In this document: in pieces, positions 25,723 through 34,766 of the stretch
Layout: each line of letters starts with the position of its first letter
Position numbering within the stretch: the first letter of the stretch is position 1
NCBI GenBank assembly: GCA_037892765.1
Contig: JBBKBW010000004.1
DNA: 64,000 nt
DNA from: Clostridium_AQ sp900552125
GTDB lineage: Bacteria; Bacillota_I; Bacilli_A; Erysipelotrichales; Erysipelotrichaceae
Reading direction: 5' to 3' (one strand)
Made by a program: the position numbers and the translations under genes
Notes under the pieces: model-generated
Databases searched by the model: none
What the model was told of the DNA's origin: nothing
The model's input: the letters and a program-made list of their open reading frames with translations, nothing else

Positions 25723-27079
25723 AACAATTCCTCATAACAATATTCACTAGTTTACGTGCTCTATTTTCTAGTCTATTAATGGTGTTTTTTAGCATCTCAT
25801 TGTAGTCTTTTTCTGTGAATGGAACAGGATTTTCAAGGGTTTGCTTAGAAAAAATAGGGATTCCAACTAAGCGACCGCTTTTGTCTAAACGGATATAGTC
25901 TTCCAATCCGAAATTTTGAAGATTTTTAGACAAGAACTTTTTCCAATTTTTTAATGTATCAACATTTATGATGTTACCATCATGATCTATGATTGATTGG
26001 TTATTTTCTAGAGCTAATTCAATAGCATCAACAAATAGATTGAAACTATCGTTTATTCTGTATTCTGAACCATTAATTCTTAGTACATATGATCCCTTTA
26101 CTTTGTTGAACATATTGTCTGGGACTGGCATAAAACTAGCTACGCTATAATTTAGTTGACTTATATAAACCAATTCTGGGATATTTTTTATTAACTTAGT
26201 ATATAGAGAATATTCTCTTTTTTTATTAATCAATAGTTTATTTGGAAAACTATTTTTATACACTCCACGGACATTTAGAGCTTCTGCATACGGAAATTCA
26301 TCAGGATTTAGGAAATGGATACCTTCGCGAAACAAGATCCAATACGAGGAGATATTGTCATAATAATCATAATTAGCATCGTAAATAAGTTTATATAATT
26401 CATTTGTAATAGATCTTTCTGGTGATTCACATTCTTTGGATCCTTTTTCTTTATCAATATAGTATTCCATAATTTGAAGAATAGAGTCAGTATGACTATG
26501 TTTATATTTAGAATCCATTAAACTCTCTGTGAATTTTATATATAAATATTGGTTTAATTTGTTGTTCTCAAACTTGAAAATCAGAGTATATGACCCATCT
26601 TCGATTTTAATAATGGATGCTTTTTCTAATGCTTTGCTAACTTTGTAAGCCGAGATCGATGACCAGTTGTAGTTATCTACTAATTCTTTTTGAGTACATG
26701 ATTTATTATCATTTAATAGACAGTAACAGATTAATCTCCATCCATTTGGAGATATGTGATTAATTTTTTCTTTATTTAAAGATAATAAATGAGAAAAAAG
26801 TTCATCAGAAATAACAATCTTTGAATTTATAGAATAAGTGACAAATTTACTAATGTTATTTTCATTTTTATCTAATTTTGTTACTAACATATTTTGTTGT
26901 AAGTGTTCTAATCTAGTGTTCACTGTAACTCTTTTATAGTTTGTGAGCTTTTCTATTTCTGCTGCCGTCATTGGTCGATCAAAATGACTTAATATTAATA
27001 GAATCATAAAATCTGTACTTGAGAAGTTATATGAGTTTTCATTATTTATAAAGTCCATAAGATTAATTTCGTTGTTCAC
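25715..27079 (-). CDS. Winged-helix protein of unknown function
   Basis: 454 aa from a GTG at 27079 behind AGGAGG. Residues ~15-85 read as a MarR-like winged helix (FMILLILSHFDRPMTAAEIEKLTNYKRVTVNTRLEHL). A second winged-helix-like block follows at ~110-165 (NGWRLICYCLL, CTQKELVDNYNWSSISAYKVSKALEKASII). The C-terminal half (~210-454) is unrecognised, with YSVASFMPVP, LDKSGRLVGIPIF and a helical end. Not part of any conjugation machinery I know. The DNA-binding N-terminus plus an unknown sensor or effector half suggests cargo, for example regulation, toxin-antitoxin or defence; unresolved. Confidence 0.75.
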   Translation of the reverse strand: MNNEINLMDFINNENSYNFSSTDFMILLILSHFDRPMTAAEIEKLTNYKRVTVNTRLEHLQQNMLVTKLDKNENNISKFVTYSINSKIVISDELFSHLLSLNKEKINHISPNGWRLICYCLLNDNKSCTQKELVDNYNWSSISAYKVSKALEKASIIKIEDGSYTLIFKFENNKLNQYLYIKFTESLMDSKYKHSHTDSILQIMEYYIDKEKGSKECESPERSITNELYKLIYDANYDYYDNISSYWILFREGIHFLNPDEFPYAEALNVRGVYKNSFPNKLLINKKREYSLYTKLIKNIPELVYISQLNYSVASFMPVPDNMFNKVKGSYVLRINGSEYRINDSFNLFVDAIELALENNQSIIDHDGNIINVDTLKNWKKFLSKNLQNFGLEDYIRLDKSGRLVGIPIFSKQTLENPVPFTEKDYNEMLKNTINRLENRARKLVNIVMRNCYE

Positions 27080-27095
27080 ACTTTTTTCCTCCTAT

Positions 27096-27105
27096 ATACT
27101 AGTAT
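27096..27105. promoter_or_regulatory. Palindrome upstream of the winged-helix gene
   Basis: ATACTAGTAT is a perfect 10-bp palindrome three bases upstream of the gene's AGGAGG on the - strand. A TACAAT box abuts it. Good candidate autoregulatory operator for the encoded winged-helix protein. Confidence 0.4.
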
Positions 27106-27301
27106 TGTATTCCAATAATATACAAAAATCAAGAAAAAATATATATAAAAAGAAATAATATGGGTTGATGGAATATAAACTGGCATATAGTTGTTTAAAT
27201 AATTTCTTTCCTGCTATAAAAATTTTGCATTTACTGTGCAACAGTTACTGTATCATTATTGATGAAATTTTATATTTGTATTGTTGCTGATATTTGTATA
27301 T

Positions 27302-27334
27302 AAAAAACCAGTCAAAAATATATTTGAGACTGGT
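27302..27334 (-). terminator. Terminator downstream of the toxSAS pair
   Basis: ACCAGTC (27307-27313) and GACTGGT (27328-27334) form a 7-bp stem, extendable by AAA/TTT pairs. On the - strand six T follow (27307-27302), matching the direction of the two genes upstream. Confidence 0.7.
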
Positions 27335-27389
27335 ATATATTGATATTTAAATTTTTAAAAATAATGTTTATGAACCTATTAGAAAACGT

Positions 27390-27611
27390 TTAAAGCTTAC
27401 TTGCTTCTTTACTGAATTCATCATAACTATGAACAAAATGGTATGGTTCATATTCACCATAAGCTGTTGGTCTGCTAATGGTAATGATTTGAATATCATA
27501 TCCTAGTTTTTCTTGTAATGCGTCGGCAAATTTTGCCATTTCTTCTCCAGCTTTTGTTTGTAATGCAATACATCCAGATTTTTTAAATCTCTTTGCAATT
27601 AGATAACACAT
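27390..27611 (-). CDS. DUF6718-like protein, candidate antitoxin of the RelA/SpoT-domain toxin
   Basis: 73 aa from the ATG at 27611, which has GAGGAGGTG nine bases upstream; a longer frame exists but lacks a site. The product runs MCYLIAKRFKKSGCIALQTK, then ISRPTAYGEYEPYHFV. I associate this pattern with DUF6718. It overlaps the end of the synthetase gene by 29 bases, so translation is coupled. Small, co-translated and directly downstream of a toxSAS-like gene, it fits an antitoxin, though an antitoxin role for this family is my inference. Confidence 0.65.
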   Translation of the reverse strand: MCYLIAKRFKKSGCIALQTKAGEEMAKFADALQEKLGYDIQIITISRPTAYGEYEPYHFVHSYDEFSKEASKL

Positions 27612-28200
27612 CTGCCAACACCTCCTCAAATTGATTTATCGATTTTATTTTACCATCTTCATAATACTTTCTCAAGAGTATGCCAACTTTATCGTCATAT
27701 CCTCTTTTATAAAATTTATCATGCATCCAGTTATTGAATTGTCTGTCATAATACGTATTGAATTGAATTTCAATTGGATAATGAAAATTATCTTTTTGAT
27801 AATATACGTGGACACCTCTGTAACCATCATCATGTTTTTTTCCATTTGACATATCAACGACTCTAATCTTCTCTTCAGCCATCAAAGATAATACTTCATC
27901 ATAACTTGAACAAATTGATCTAAAACCTAATATATCATTGAATACACTTGCAAATTTTGAATTAGGATGTCTATCAAACTTGATAGATGCAGAACCTATA
28001 CTTTTAATACGCAAATCTATTGGTAATTGATATAGGATTTCTTGTTTATTATACCATTGACGAGCGTTACGAATATCTTCTAAAACCTCTGATTTATCAT
28101 AATGTCTTAAGGTTCGTTTCATACTAACAGATAGACTAGTACGGTATGATAATGATTCTAAAACTTCAATGCTTAGTCCAACTTTTTCTAAAACATACAT
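27583..28200 (-). CDS. RelA/SpoT-domain nucleotidyl pyrophosphokinase, toxSAS-like
   Basis: 205 aa behind AGAGGTG. The synthetase motifs are intact: NDILGFRSIC (~88-97), DDGYRGVHVYY with the G-loop Tyr (~124-134), HYPIEIQFNTYYDRQFNNWMH (~140-160) and the closing KFYK. There is no hydrolase, TGS or ACT domain. Stand-alone enzymes of this size either make alarmones or, as toxSAS such as the FaRel2 type, pyrophosphorylate the tRNA CCA end or make toxic (pp)pApp. Location on an element beside a tiny overlapping gene favours a toxin-antitoxin or phage-defence role over ordinary ppGpp synthesis. Confidence 0.85.
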   Translation of the reverse strand: MYVLEKVGLSIEVLESLSYRTSLSVSMKRTLRHYDKSEVLEDIRNARQWYNKQEILYQLPIDLRIKSIGSASIKFDRHPNSKFASVFNDILGFRSICSSYDEVLSLMAEEKIRVVDMSNGKKHDDGYRGVHVYYQKDNFHYPIEIQFNTYYDRQFNNWMHDKFYKRGYDDKVGILLRKYYEDGKIKSINQFEEVLADVLSNCKEI

Positions 28201-28345
28201 TTTAGCAACACCTCTTAATATTATTATTGTATAAATAACATTTTAACATTATTTAATTAAAATTGATAGCAAAGTTATAAGGATATATAACAGTTGTTAA
28301 TTGATACAATCATTAAATTCGTATATCTTTTCAATAATTAGTTGA
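28201..28345. other. Spacer between VirB6-like and toxSAS genes
   Basis: 145 AT-rich bases. AGAGGTG next to 28200 is the toxSAS ribosome binding site, and TACAAT about 20 bases further upstream on the - strand could be its -10 box, so the toxin pair may have its own promoter. Confidence 0.4.
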
Positions 28346-29176
28346 TTATAATCCCATCATGTCTTTGACAACACAATCGCTCATCTTTACAGTTCCTACC
28401 AATATTAGCATATTGAAGATGATTTCCCCAATATAGCTCCAAACCATGCTTACAGCACTTGCATCTGGATCAATGACAGGTGGACTTCCTGCAAATTTTG
28501 AAAAGATAATACATGATAGTACGATAATTGCTCCTTCCATGCATACCCCAGCATATGATTTCAAAAATGCGTAACAAACATTTTGTGTTGATTCGCCTGC
28601 AGCTGCTGATAGAGGAATAGGGGAAATAGCTGTATATAAATACAGTTTAAAGAATCGACCGTAGACAGTGAGGATCATTATAAATGATAAGATGGTGATA
28701 AAGATACTTCCTAGTAGCGTAACAGCCCACAAAGGGATGCTTTCAAGGAAACCGACATCTTCGATTGCTGACACGATCACATCTGGAATCACAGTTTCTG
28801 ACGCTGTACCAATTCCAACAGTTTCCATGATTGTAGAAGTAATACCTTGAATGATATCAAATATCGCTAACATGAAATCCATTCCATAGACAACAAGAGC
28901 ACGTGCAATGATAAACCTAAGAAAGATCTTAAATGCCTGTTCTGGTCTTTTGATATCTTGATAACTCGTACATGTCTTGACGAGTCCAAATACAAAAAAC
29001 AATACAAGCAAAGCCAAACCAATGGCAATCAAAGCTCCGTGGATCTTCACGATGATGTCCCAGATTCCACCACCTTTGAATTCTTGAGGAGACTGGGTGA
29101 GAAGTAGCCATATCTCAGCCAACTTCTCATTCCATGTCTGTAAAGCATTTTGTAGGTTGTCTAATATGCCACCCAT
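28346..29176 (-). CDS. VirB6/TrbL-like conjugation membrane protein
   Basis: 276 aa behind AAGGAGGTG. About six hydrophobic helices, e.g. ALIAIGLALLVLFFVFGLV and WAVTLLGSIFITILSFIMIL, with the SPIPLSAAAGESTQNVCYAFLKSY loop typical of the CD1112-type/TrbL-like proteins of clostridial ICEs. It forms part of the inner membrane channel. It follows Maff2 as in other Tn1549-type modules. Confidence 0.88.
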   Translation of the reverse strand: MGGILDNLQNALQTWNEKLAEIWLLLTQSPQEFKGGGIWDIIVKIHGALIAIGLALLVLFFVFGLVKTCTSYQDIKRPEQAFKIFLRFIIARALVVYGMDFMLAIFDIIQGITSTIMETVGIGTASETVIPDVIVSAIEDVGFLESIPLWAVTLLGSIFITILSFIMILTVYGRFFKLYLYTAISPIPLSAAAGESTQNVCYAFLKSYAGVCMEGAIIVLSCIIFSKFAGSPPVIDPDASAVSMVWSYIGEIIFNMLILVGTVKMSDCVVKDMMGL

Positions 29177-29206
29177 AGATCACACCTCCTTTTTTAGTAA
29201 AAGCTA

Positions 29207-29515
29207 TTATCCACCTACAATAAGATTCAAAATTTCTTTTGCAAAAGTAATGATGACACCACCTGCTAGAGTCAAAAATCCATTAGCACGTTGGCTGGGA
29301 TCATGACTCTTTAATGAAAGACCAATCTGTACGACACCAAATCCTAGCAAGATCATACCGATAGCACGAATCAAGCTGAAGATAAAGTCGCTTAGATTGT
29401 TGACGACTGAAATAGGATCACCCGCAGCAAATACAGGTGTAAATCCAAAATTGAATGTTAATACCAAGGCAATATAGATTGCTAACTTTGTTTTTGTTTT
29501 CTTATTTATTTTCAT
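29207..29515 (-). CDS. Maff2 family mobile-element membrane protein
   Basis: 102 aa. An N-terminal hydrophobic segment ends in PVFAAG, like a signal peptide. Two further helices (FIFSLIRAIGMILLGFGVVQIGLSLKS; FLTLAGGVIITFAKEILN) flank SHDPSQRANGF. This matches the Maff2 family, a small VirB2-like or accessory channel protein always found between VirD4 and the VirB6-like gene. AAAGGAG upstream. Confidence 0.88.
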   Translation of the reverse strand: MKINKKTKTKLAIYIALVLTFNFGFTPVFAAGDPISVVNNLSDFIFSLIRAIGMILLGFGVVQIGLSLKSHDPSQRANGFLTLAGGVIITFAKEILNLIVGG

Positions 29516-29517
29516 GT

Positions 29518-31299
29518 TTATTTTTTCTCCTTTTTCTTTTCTAATTGATTAAAGTATTCTTCCATATCTTCATCACTGAGTAATTCATAATCATTGTCGC
29601 TGATGATGATATCCTGCCAATTATCAATAAGACCATGAATCTTACCATGTTCATAAGATTGGCTATTACCATCTTTTGTGTAAACCACATTAGGATGTTT
29701 TAAAATGTTATATTTTTTATCCAAGATAGGCAGTTCCCCTCGAATAAAGAGAAGGGCATAGTCATTATCTAACAAACGAACCTCATCAGCTGTGAGTAGT
29801 TCTCGTCCTGCCTGTTGGTAGTTGGTAGAGTAGTTCCCATTTCTACCACTCGATTTACCATAGGTGTTCGTATCCAAGGTTTCTTTTCCTAGATATTCGC
29901 TCATAAATTTATGGGTTGATTGTTCATTTCCACCAAGGTAATACAGTTCATCACAGTTACCAACGATCGATTCCCAAGCATCTTTATAAAGTGCTTTGAT
30001 CTGAGCTAGATTCTGTATGATGATAGAAACGAAAATTCGTCTAGAACGCATGGTCGCAAGAAGTTTATCAAATTCATCAGGTAAGGCAACATTGGCAAAT
30101 TCGTCCATCATAAAATGAACAGGAATAGGCAATTCTCCATGATGAATGATATCGGCACTGTAGTAGAGCATTTGAAATAATTGTGTATATAACATTCCAA
30201 TCAAAAAGTTGAATGTAGAATCATTATCTGGAATAACAGCAAATAAAGCTGTTTTTCTTTCGCCCATTTTTTCAAGTTCGAGTTCATCATAATGAGTAAG
30301 AGAAGCAATCGATTCTAGATTAAAAGCTGCAAGTCGTACACCCACAGAAATCAAGATTGATTTTGCGGTCTTACCTGCAGCTTGTTTATAGATCTTATAT
30401 TGTTTTAATGCTAAGCTCTCTGGTTTGTCATTTTCTAGTTCAATAAACAGTTGATCCAATGGACTAATATAATCTTCATCATCTTCTTTTGGCTCAGCAG
30501 CTACGATCATTTCCATGACCATCGAAAAGTTCTGTTCTTCTTCTGGAGCTTCATTGATGAGATAAAGACATAGTGCTTCTAATAAAGCTGTTTCACTCTT
30601 CTCCCAAAAAGGGTCATTCGATTGTGCTCCTTTTGGAGTGGTATTGCGAATAAGATTGGTAATTAGCTTTAATACATCTTTATCATCCTGAATATAGGCG
30701 AATGGATTATATCCATGAGATTTGCTCATATCGATCAGATCAATAACACGGATCACATAACCTTCCTTTTCAAGAAGGTTTCCAGTATCTCGTAAGATTT
30801 CTCCCTTAGGATCCAAAATAACAAAACTTGTATTACATTGCATGATATTTGGTTTTCCATAAAACCTTGTTTTACCAGCACCACTTCCACCAATAACGAG
30901 AGTATTGAGATTTCTACGGTGCTTTTTTCCATCTAATCCAATACGTACATTTTGTGACAGTATCTTATTTTGTGAATACGTTTTGTCGGCATATTTTTTG
31001 TTGACCTTAGAAGCAGATCCCCACTTGGCAGAACCATATTCTTCCTGTCTTCGATAATTACGAAGTGTGGAAAAATAGATTCCGATTCCAATACCGTAGA
31101 TAAGCAAGAAGATAAAGATCGTTTTTAATGTGTTTTTGCATAACGTGATATGAAAAGGTTCATTGATAGCTTTTGTTAGATAGGGAAGAGCTTCAATCAA
31201 ACCATTATTTATATATGGGGCAATAAGTAGGGCAAGCCATACAACAGGAATCGTAAAGATTCCGAGTATGATTAAAACATCTTTATTATCGTTCCTCAT
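29518..31299 (-). CDS. VirD4-like coupling protein (CD1115 family)
   Basis: 593 aa. Two N-terminal membrane helices (residues ~7-30 and ~60-80) precede the motor domain. Walker A is VIGGSGAGKTRF (~136), with VILDPKGE beyond it, and Walker B FMMDEFANV (~396). The sensor block ATMRSRRIFVSIIIQNLAQIK follows. As coupling ATPase it brings the relaxosome to the channel. It overlaps the small upstream gene by 14 bases. Normal length and all motifs intact. Confidence 0.95.
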   Translation of the reverse strand: MRNDNKDVLIILGIFTIPVVWLALLIAPYINNGLIEALPYLTKAINEPFHITLCKNTLKTIFIFLLIYGIGIGIYFSTLRNYRRQEEYGSAKWGSASKVNKKYADKTYSQNKILSQNVRIGLDGKKHRRNLNTLVIGGSGAGKTRFYGKPNIMQCNTSFVILDPKGEILRDTGNLLEKEGYVIRVIDLIDMSKSHGYNPFAYIQDDKDVLKLITNLIRNTTPKGAQSNDPFWEKSETALLEALCLYLINEAPEEEQNFSMVMEMIVAAEPKEDDEDYISPLDQLFIELENDKPESLALKQYKIYKQAAGKTAKSILISVGVRLAAFNLESIASLTHYDELELEKMGERKTALFAVIPDNDSTFNFLIGMLYTQLFQMLYYSADIIHHGELPIPVHFMMDEFANVALPDEFDKLLATMRSRRIFVSIIIQNLAQIKALYKDAWESIVGNCDELYYLGGNEQSTHKFMSEYLGKETLDTNTYGKSSGRNGNYSTNYQQAGRELLTADEVRLLDNDYALLFIRGELPILDKKYNILKHPNVVYTKDGNSQSYEHGKIHGLIDNWQDIIISDNDYELLSDEDMEEYFNQLEKKKEKK

Positions 31300-31474
31300 A
31301 TCCTCGCTTGCATTTTACTGGTGAAGCATCGCAAGCTTTGAGGATAAGATCATCAATAAAGTCATACTTCTTGTTCTCTTGAATTTGTCTATCTTTTAAT
31401 AATGTCAATGACTTGATGATGATACGACGTTCCATGTCGGAAACCTTGATGGAATAAATAGGTTCTTTGCTCAT
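31286..31474 (-). CDS. Small conjugation-module protein, 62 aa
   Basis: Its ATG shares ATGA with the stop of the ArdC-like gene, and its end overlaps virD4 by 14 bases, so it is embedded in the transfer operon. Charged and helical: VSDMERRIIIKSLTLLKDRQ, then YDFIDDLILKACDA. Small charged proteins of this kind occur at this place in related elements. Function unknown. Confidence 0.7.
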   Translation of the reverse strand: MSKEPIYSIKVSDMERRIIIKSLTLLKDRQIQENKKYDFIDDLILKACDASPVKCKRGYEER

Positions 31475-32337
31475 CGTGCGTGATCACCAACTTCTTTATT
31501 TTTTTGTTTTGTTTGTTCTTGCTGTGCATATAACCCTTGCTCTACTCGGTTAGAAATCTTTGAGAAAACTTTTCTCATTTGTTCAAACTCTCTTTTTATC
31601 ACTTTTGGTTCTTTTGAAAAGAAGTGCTCATTACAATCATTCAAGAATAGCGTATTGCGATTCTCTAATCCAAATTTGTTGGAGATCATATAAGCACAGC
31701 TTTCGGATAAGAACATGGTTTGTTGTCTATCTCTATCTTTGTTGCTAAATTCCACTACACAATATTCACGAATTAATCCATGCAGTAATTCCGCTTGTGT
31801 TTGTCCTGCTTTGACGTAGATCTTGTTTGATTCCGGATCAAAATATACCTTGCTTGGTAACTTCGAGTCATCTGTAACAACTTCTGGTTGAACATCAGCA
31901 CGATAAAGAAGAGCACTTACAAGTTCAGATGTTTCATAAGTTGCTGGTGTTGGAGGATTATTCAGTCCACTAATCTGTGAAATATCGAAAACATATTTTG
32001 GATTGTAGCTGATTTTTCGATTTCCATTTTTAGTCACATATTCATTGCCCGGTTCAAGGATCTGAATTCCTTTTTCACCTTTCTTGATATATTTTTGTTC
32101 TTCACGCCAATGCACGATGTCCTTTAATAAAGTTGCTTTTGGATTTTGTTTCATGACCAATAGTGTATTTGTTGGTGTATATCCTAGGCGTGATTGTAAA
32201 TCTAGATAGATCTTGTACTGCTGTGAACTTTCAACAGCTTTCTCCACTTGATGATTCGCCATATCAAATAGTGCTTTTCTTCTTTCTTGCATCATTTTCG
32301 CAAAATCTGCTTTTGACATTCTATTTTCTTCGTTCAT
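31471..32337 (-). CDS. ArdC-like (ssDNA-binding N-terminal domain) protein
   Basis: 288 aa. The segment YTPTNTLLVMKQNPKATLLK followed by DIVHWREEQKYIKKGEKGIQILEP is the ArdC N-terminal ssDNA-binding fold. The C-terminal half resembles the metallopeptidase-like ArdC region (QTQAELLHGLIREYCVVEF), but the usual HExxH is not present, so it is probably catalytically dead. ArdC-type proteins coat or protect incoming single-stranded DNA during conjugation. It begins two bases after the PcfB stop. Confidence 0.8.
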   Translation of the reverse strand: MNEENRMSKADFAKMMQERRKALFDMANHQVEKAVESSQQYKIYLDLQSRLGYTPTNTLLVMKQNPKATLLKDIVHWREEQKYIKKGEKGIQILEPGNEYVTKNGNRKISYNPKYVFDISQISGLNNPPTPATYETSELVSALLYRADVQPEVVTDDSKLPSKVYFDPESNKIYVKAGQTQAELLHGLIREYCVVEFSNKDRDRQQTMFLSESCAYMISNKFGLENRNTLFLNDCNEHFFSKEPKVIKREFEQMRKVFSKISNRVEQGLYAQQEQTKQKNKEVGDHAR

Positions 32338-32338
32338 C

Positions 32339-33079
32339 TTATCTTACCTTACCTTTCTTTGTTGAACTTTTTTGTTTTGATTTTGTTGGTTGTTTAGAAT
32401 GATATCTTTGTTCATTTTTCTTTTGATATTTCTTTAGCTTTTCACGAACAGAAAGTCGAATATCTTCCTTATCTTTTATTCTCTTTGAGAAACGCTCGGA
32501 CTGATTTTTTTTCTTCTTTTCTGCCCGAGCGAGGGTGGGGTTTATTTCTTGTTCCTTCCTTTTTGTTTCTGGTTCTTTTGTAGAAGCCATCAGGGTTTTG
32601 ACTAACTCATCATGATCTTTTTCATTAAGAAGGGGAATATCCTTCAATGGATCTTGACGTTCATTCATGATGGATTCTCTTATTGCTTTGGTATCGATAG
32701 TAGCTAATTCAAATTTATCAACGATACGACTGATCTTTGAAGCATCTTCGGCACGAACCATGATGTCGCATATTCCATCGGTATTGTTCTTTTCTTTTAG
32801 AACGGAGTAGAGCACACCATATCGTTTAGCTTCTTCACAGAATTTTTTGAGATCGCTATGTCTGATGGCAAATACTTTCAACTCTTTTCCTGACTTCAAC
32901 ATTGCATCAAGTCGAGTTTTTCCTTTGACTTTTTTCTTGTCGGTGATGATGGCATAAAGAGTTGCCGCAAGAGAACGGGAAACACCTCCGCCTGCTTTCA
33001 TTGCAATCTCAGCCGCGACTTCAATACCTTGTAAGGTCATCCTTGTCATTTGATCTGCTGTTTCTCCACCTGTTGTCAT
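32339..33079 (-). CDS. PcfB family (DUF3801) relaxosome accessory protein
   Basis: 246 aa with AAGGAGG upstream. Landmarks: TRMTLQGIEVAAEIAMKAG, LYAIITDKKKVKGKTRLDAML, ELKVFAIRHSDLKKFCEEAK. This is the PcfB/DUF3801 core. The C-terminal ~90 residues are very basic and low in complexity, suited to DNA binding. It overlaps the relaxase gene by 59 bases. Pheromone plasmid PcfB is a relaxosome-coupling factor. Confidence 0.85.
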   Translation of the reverse strand: MTTGGETADQMTRMTLQGIEVAAEIAMKAGGGVSRSLAATLYAIITDKKKVKGKTRLDAMLKSGKELKVFAIRHSDLKKFCEEAKRYGVLYSVLKEKNNTDGICDIMVRAEDASKISRIVDKFELATIDTKAIRESIMNERQDPLKDIPLLNEKDHDELVKTLMASTKEPETKRKEQEINPTLARAEKKKKNQSERFSKRIKDKEDIRLSVREKLKKYQKKNEQRYHSKQPTKSKQKSSTKKGKVR

Positions 33080-34400
33080 TTTGGTTTTCCTCCTTTTCTG
33101 ATTCTTTGATTTGTATTATTTTATCTTCCATGATCTTGGAACGTTTCTTTATCCTTTCATAGAGCACCACCTCCTTTCGTAACGATTTGATTTGATTAGT
33201 TAGAGAATCAATTTGTTGTTGCAAGTTGTCTTTGGTTTCAACATCATGACATCGTTTCACTTTGTTGTATAAACAGCGTCGTTGTTTTTCCATATCCAGT
33301 TTTGAGGATTGAGTTTGTTTTTCTTGCATAAAAAAATCTTCATAGGTGTTGATGTGTTTCTTACCCATGAAGGTGACTTCCTCTGTAATTTGATCGAGCT
33401 TCAATAAATCTCGCTTAATCAATGGATGGATTCTTTGTTTAGTTGAATGCTTTGGTAATACACCTAGAAGATATAAATAGCGAAAATATAATGCTCGAAA
33501 TCCTGTGATCTTTTTCGTGTTTTTGAAATCTCCTTTTAGGATGATTTTGTTAGTGTGTCTAGGTTCTTCAAAATGAGCAGGTTTCTTTTGATAGATTCTT
33601 ATCAGGATATTTTCCATTTCATAAGATCCATCTTTTGTAAGGTTTTGAAGTCTAAAAGCACGCTTGCTATCTTTATGTTTAAGGGAAATATATTTCTTTC
33701 CAAATCGAAGTGTATATCCCATTTCTTCAAGTATTTTAAAAAATTCTTTCTTGTTTCTTGCTCTAGCAATTGCTTCTTCAACATCTTGTCTAACTAATTC
33801 TCTTTCTGATAGCTTTTTTTCTTTGAGACATTTCCATTCTGAATAATGAAGAGATTTGTCTTGTGGGTTTTCAATAACGGATAAATTATATTTCTCACAG
33901 AGCTGATCAGATACCTCGCGAAGACGATAGTAATTATGTCGGTTATCGTAGTAACGTTTTCCATCTTTGAAGGAAACAGAATTGATGACAAAATGGTTGT
34001 GGTAATGTGCCTTATCCAAATGTGTAGCAACAAGTACCTCGAAGCGATCGCCCCACATATGATTAGCGAGTTCGATTCCAATTTGATGAGCCAACTCTGC
34101 ATCTACTTCTCCAGGATCAAAAGATTGGATCGCATGAAAGGCGAGTATACCATCCATCTTATTAAAAGCTTTTTTTGTAAGCATCATATCCTCAAGAGCT
34201 GTTGCATAAGAGCAGTTGATTCCACTCACATAAAGTTGTTTTTCCGTCTTTAGATCATTGGTCGTATAGGAAAGCGTTTGTCCTAATCCATTGTAGTGGT
34301 AATCCATATCGGATTTGTTTTCTGTCTTTTCTGGATTGGACGCATAATCGATCAAACGCTCAAGACGAGAGTTGACATCCCATATTTTAGTTGTTGCCAT
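33021..34400 (-). CDS. Relaxase/mobilisation nuclease (MobA/VirD2 family)
   Basis: 459 aa from the ATG at 34400, which lies in the last codons of mobC (14-base overlap). The nick-site Tyr is likely in the first ~30 residues (ERLIDYASN). The metal-binding His cluster is HLDKAHYHNHFVINSV (~124-140). A helical C-terminus follows. It nicks oriT and pilots the transferred strand. Gene order mobC-relaxase-pcfB is standard for this ICE class. Confidence 0.93.
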   Translation of the reverse strand: MATTKIWDVNSRLERLIDYASNPEKTENKSDMDYHYNGLGQTLSYTTNDLKTEKQLYVSGINCSYATALEDMMLTKKAFNKMDGILAFHAIQSFDPGEVDAELAHQIGIELANHMWGDRFEVLVATHLDKAHYHNHFVINSVSFKDGKRYYDNRHNYYRLREVSDQLCEKYNLSVIENPQDKSLHYSEWKCLKEKKLSERELVRQDVEEAIARARNKKEFFKILEEMGYTLRFGKKYISLKHKDSKRAFRLQNLTKDGSYEMENILIRIYQKKPAHFEEPRHTNKIILKGDFKNTKKITGFRALYFRYLYLLGVLPKHSTKQRIHPLIKRDLLKLDQITEEVTFMGKKHINTYEDFFMQEKQTQSSKLDMEKQRRCLYNKVKRCHDVETKDNLQQQIDSLTNQIKSLRKEVVLYERIKKRSKIMEDKIIQIKESEKEENQNDNRWRNSRSNDKDDLTRY

Positions 34401-34734
34401 CTTCGACCTTGATAGGGAGAAGGACAGCTGAACGAATCTCAAGTATTTTTTGACTCAGTTCATCTTGACACTGTTTGAACTTTACTTCATCAATGCTTCC
34501 TGTACGATGAGCAACGACACAGATTTGATTGATATTATTGCTAATGATTCTAAGTTGTTTGATCATGTCATAAAAATCTTTCTTAGGTCTTGGTTGGGGG
34601 ATACGATTGTTGATCAGAAAAAGCAAGTAAGCTTGTTTAGTCATCCCGCATCGTTCAACCGACTCTAAAAACTTTTTATATTCATGATCGTTCATCGCTA
34701 CTTCAACACGATGAGTTCGTTTTCGATTTCTCAT
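34387..34734 (-). CDS. mobC: MobC-type relaxosome protein
   Basis: 115 aa. An N-terminal ribbon-helix-helix-like segment (RTHRVEVAMNDHEYKKFLESVERCGMTKQAYL, positions ~6-37) and a C-terminal helical half with LRIISNNINQICVVAHRTGSID, the signature block of bacterial MobC. It opens DNA at oriT and recruits the relaxase. AGGAGGTG upstream, and the oriT-like hairpins begin about 30 bases before its start. Confidence 0.9.
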   Translation of the reverse strand: MRNRKRTHRVEVAMNDHEYKKFLESVERCGMTKQAYLLFLINNRIPQPRPKKDFYDMIKQLRIISNNINQICVVAHRTGSIDEVKFKQCQDELSQKILEIRSAVLLPIKVEDGNN

Positions 34735-34766
34735 TTAGTTACACCTCCTTTTAAATGTGCAGGGTC

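Larger units (their letters stand above)
27080..27389. other. AT-rich intergenic region with palindrome and terminator
   Basis: 310 bases without a supported ORF. It holds the ribosome binding site and probable promoter of the winged-helix gene, a perfect ATACTAGTAT palindrome and the terminator of the toxSAS pair, which are listed separately. The rest is plain AT-rich DNA. Confidence 0.6.

Noticed and set aside
27583..28200. Housekeeping ppGpp synthetase (RelP/RelQ)
   Set aside because: Location inside a transfer operon with an overlapping 73-aa gene fits a toxSAS pair better, although the sequence alone cannot exclude it.
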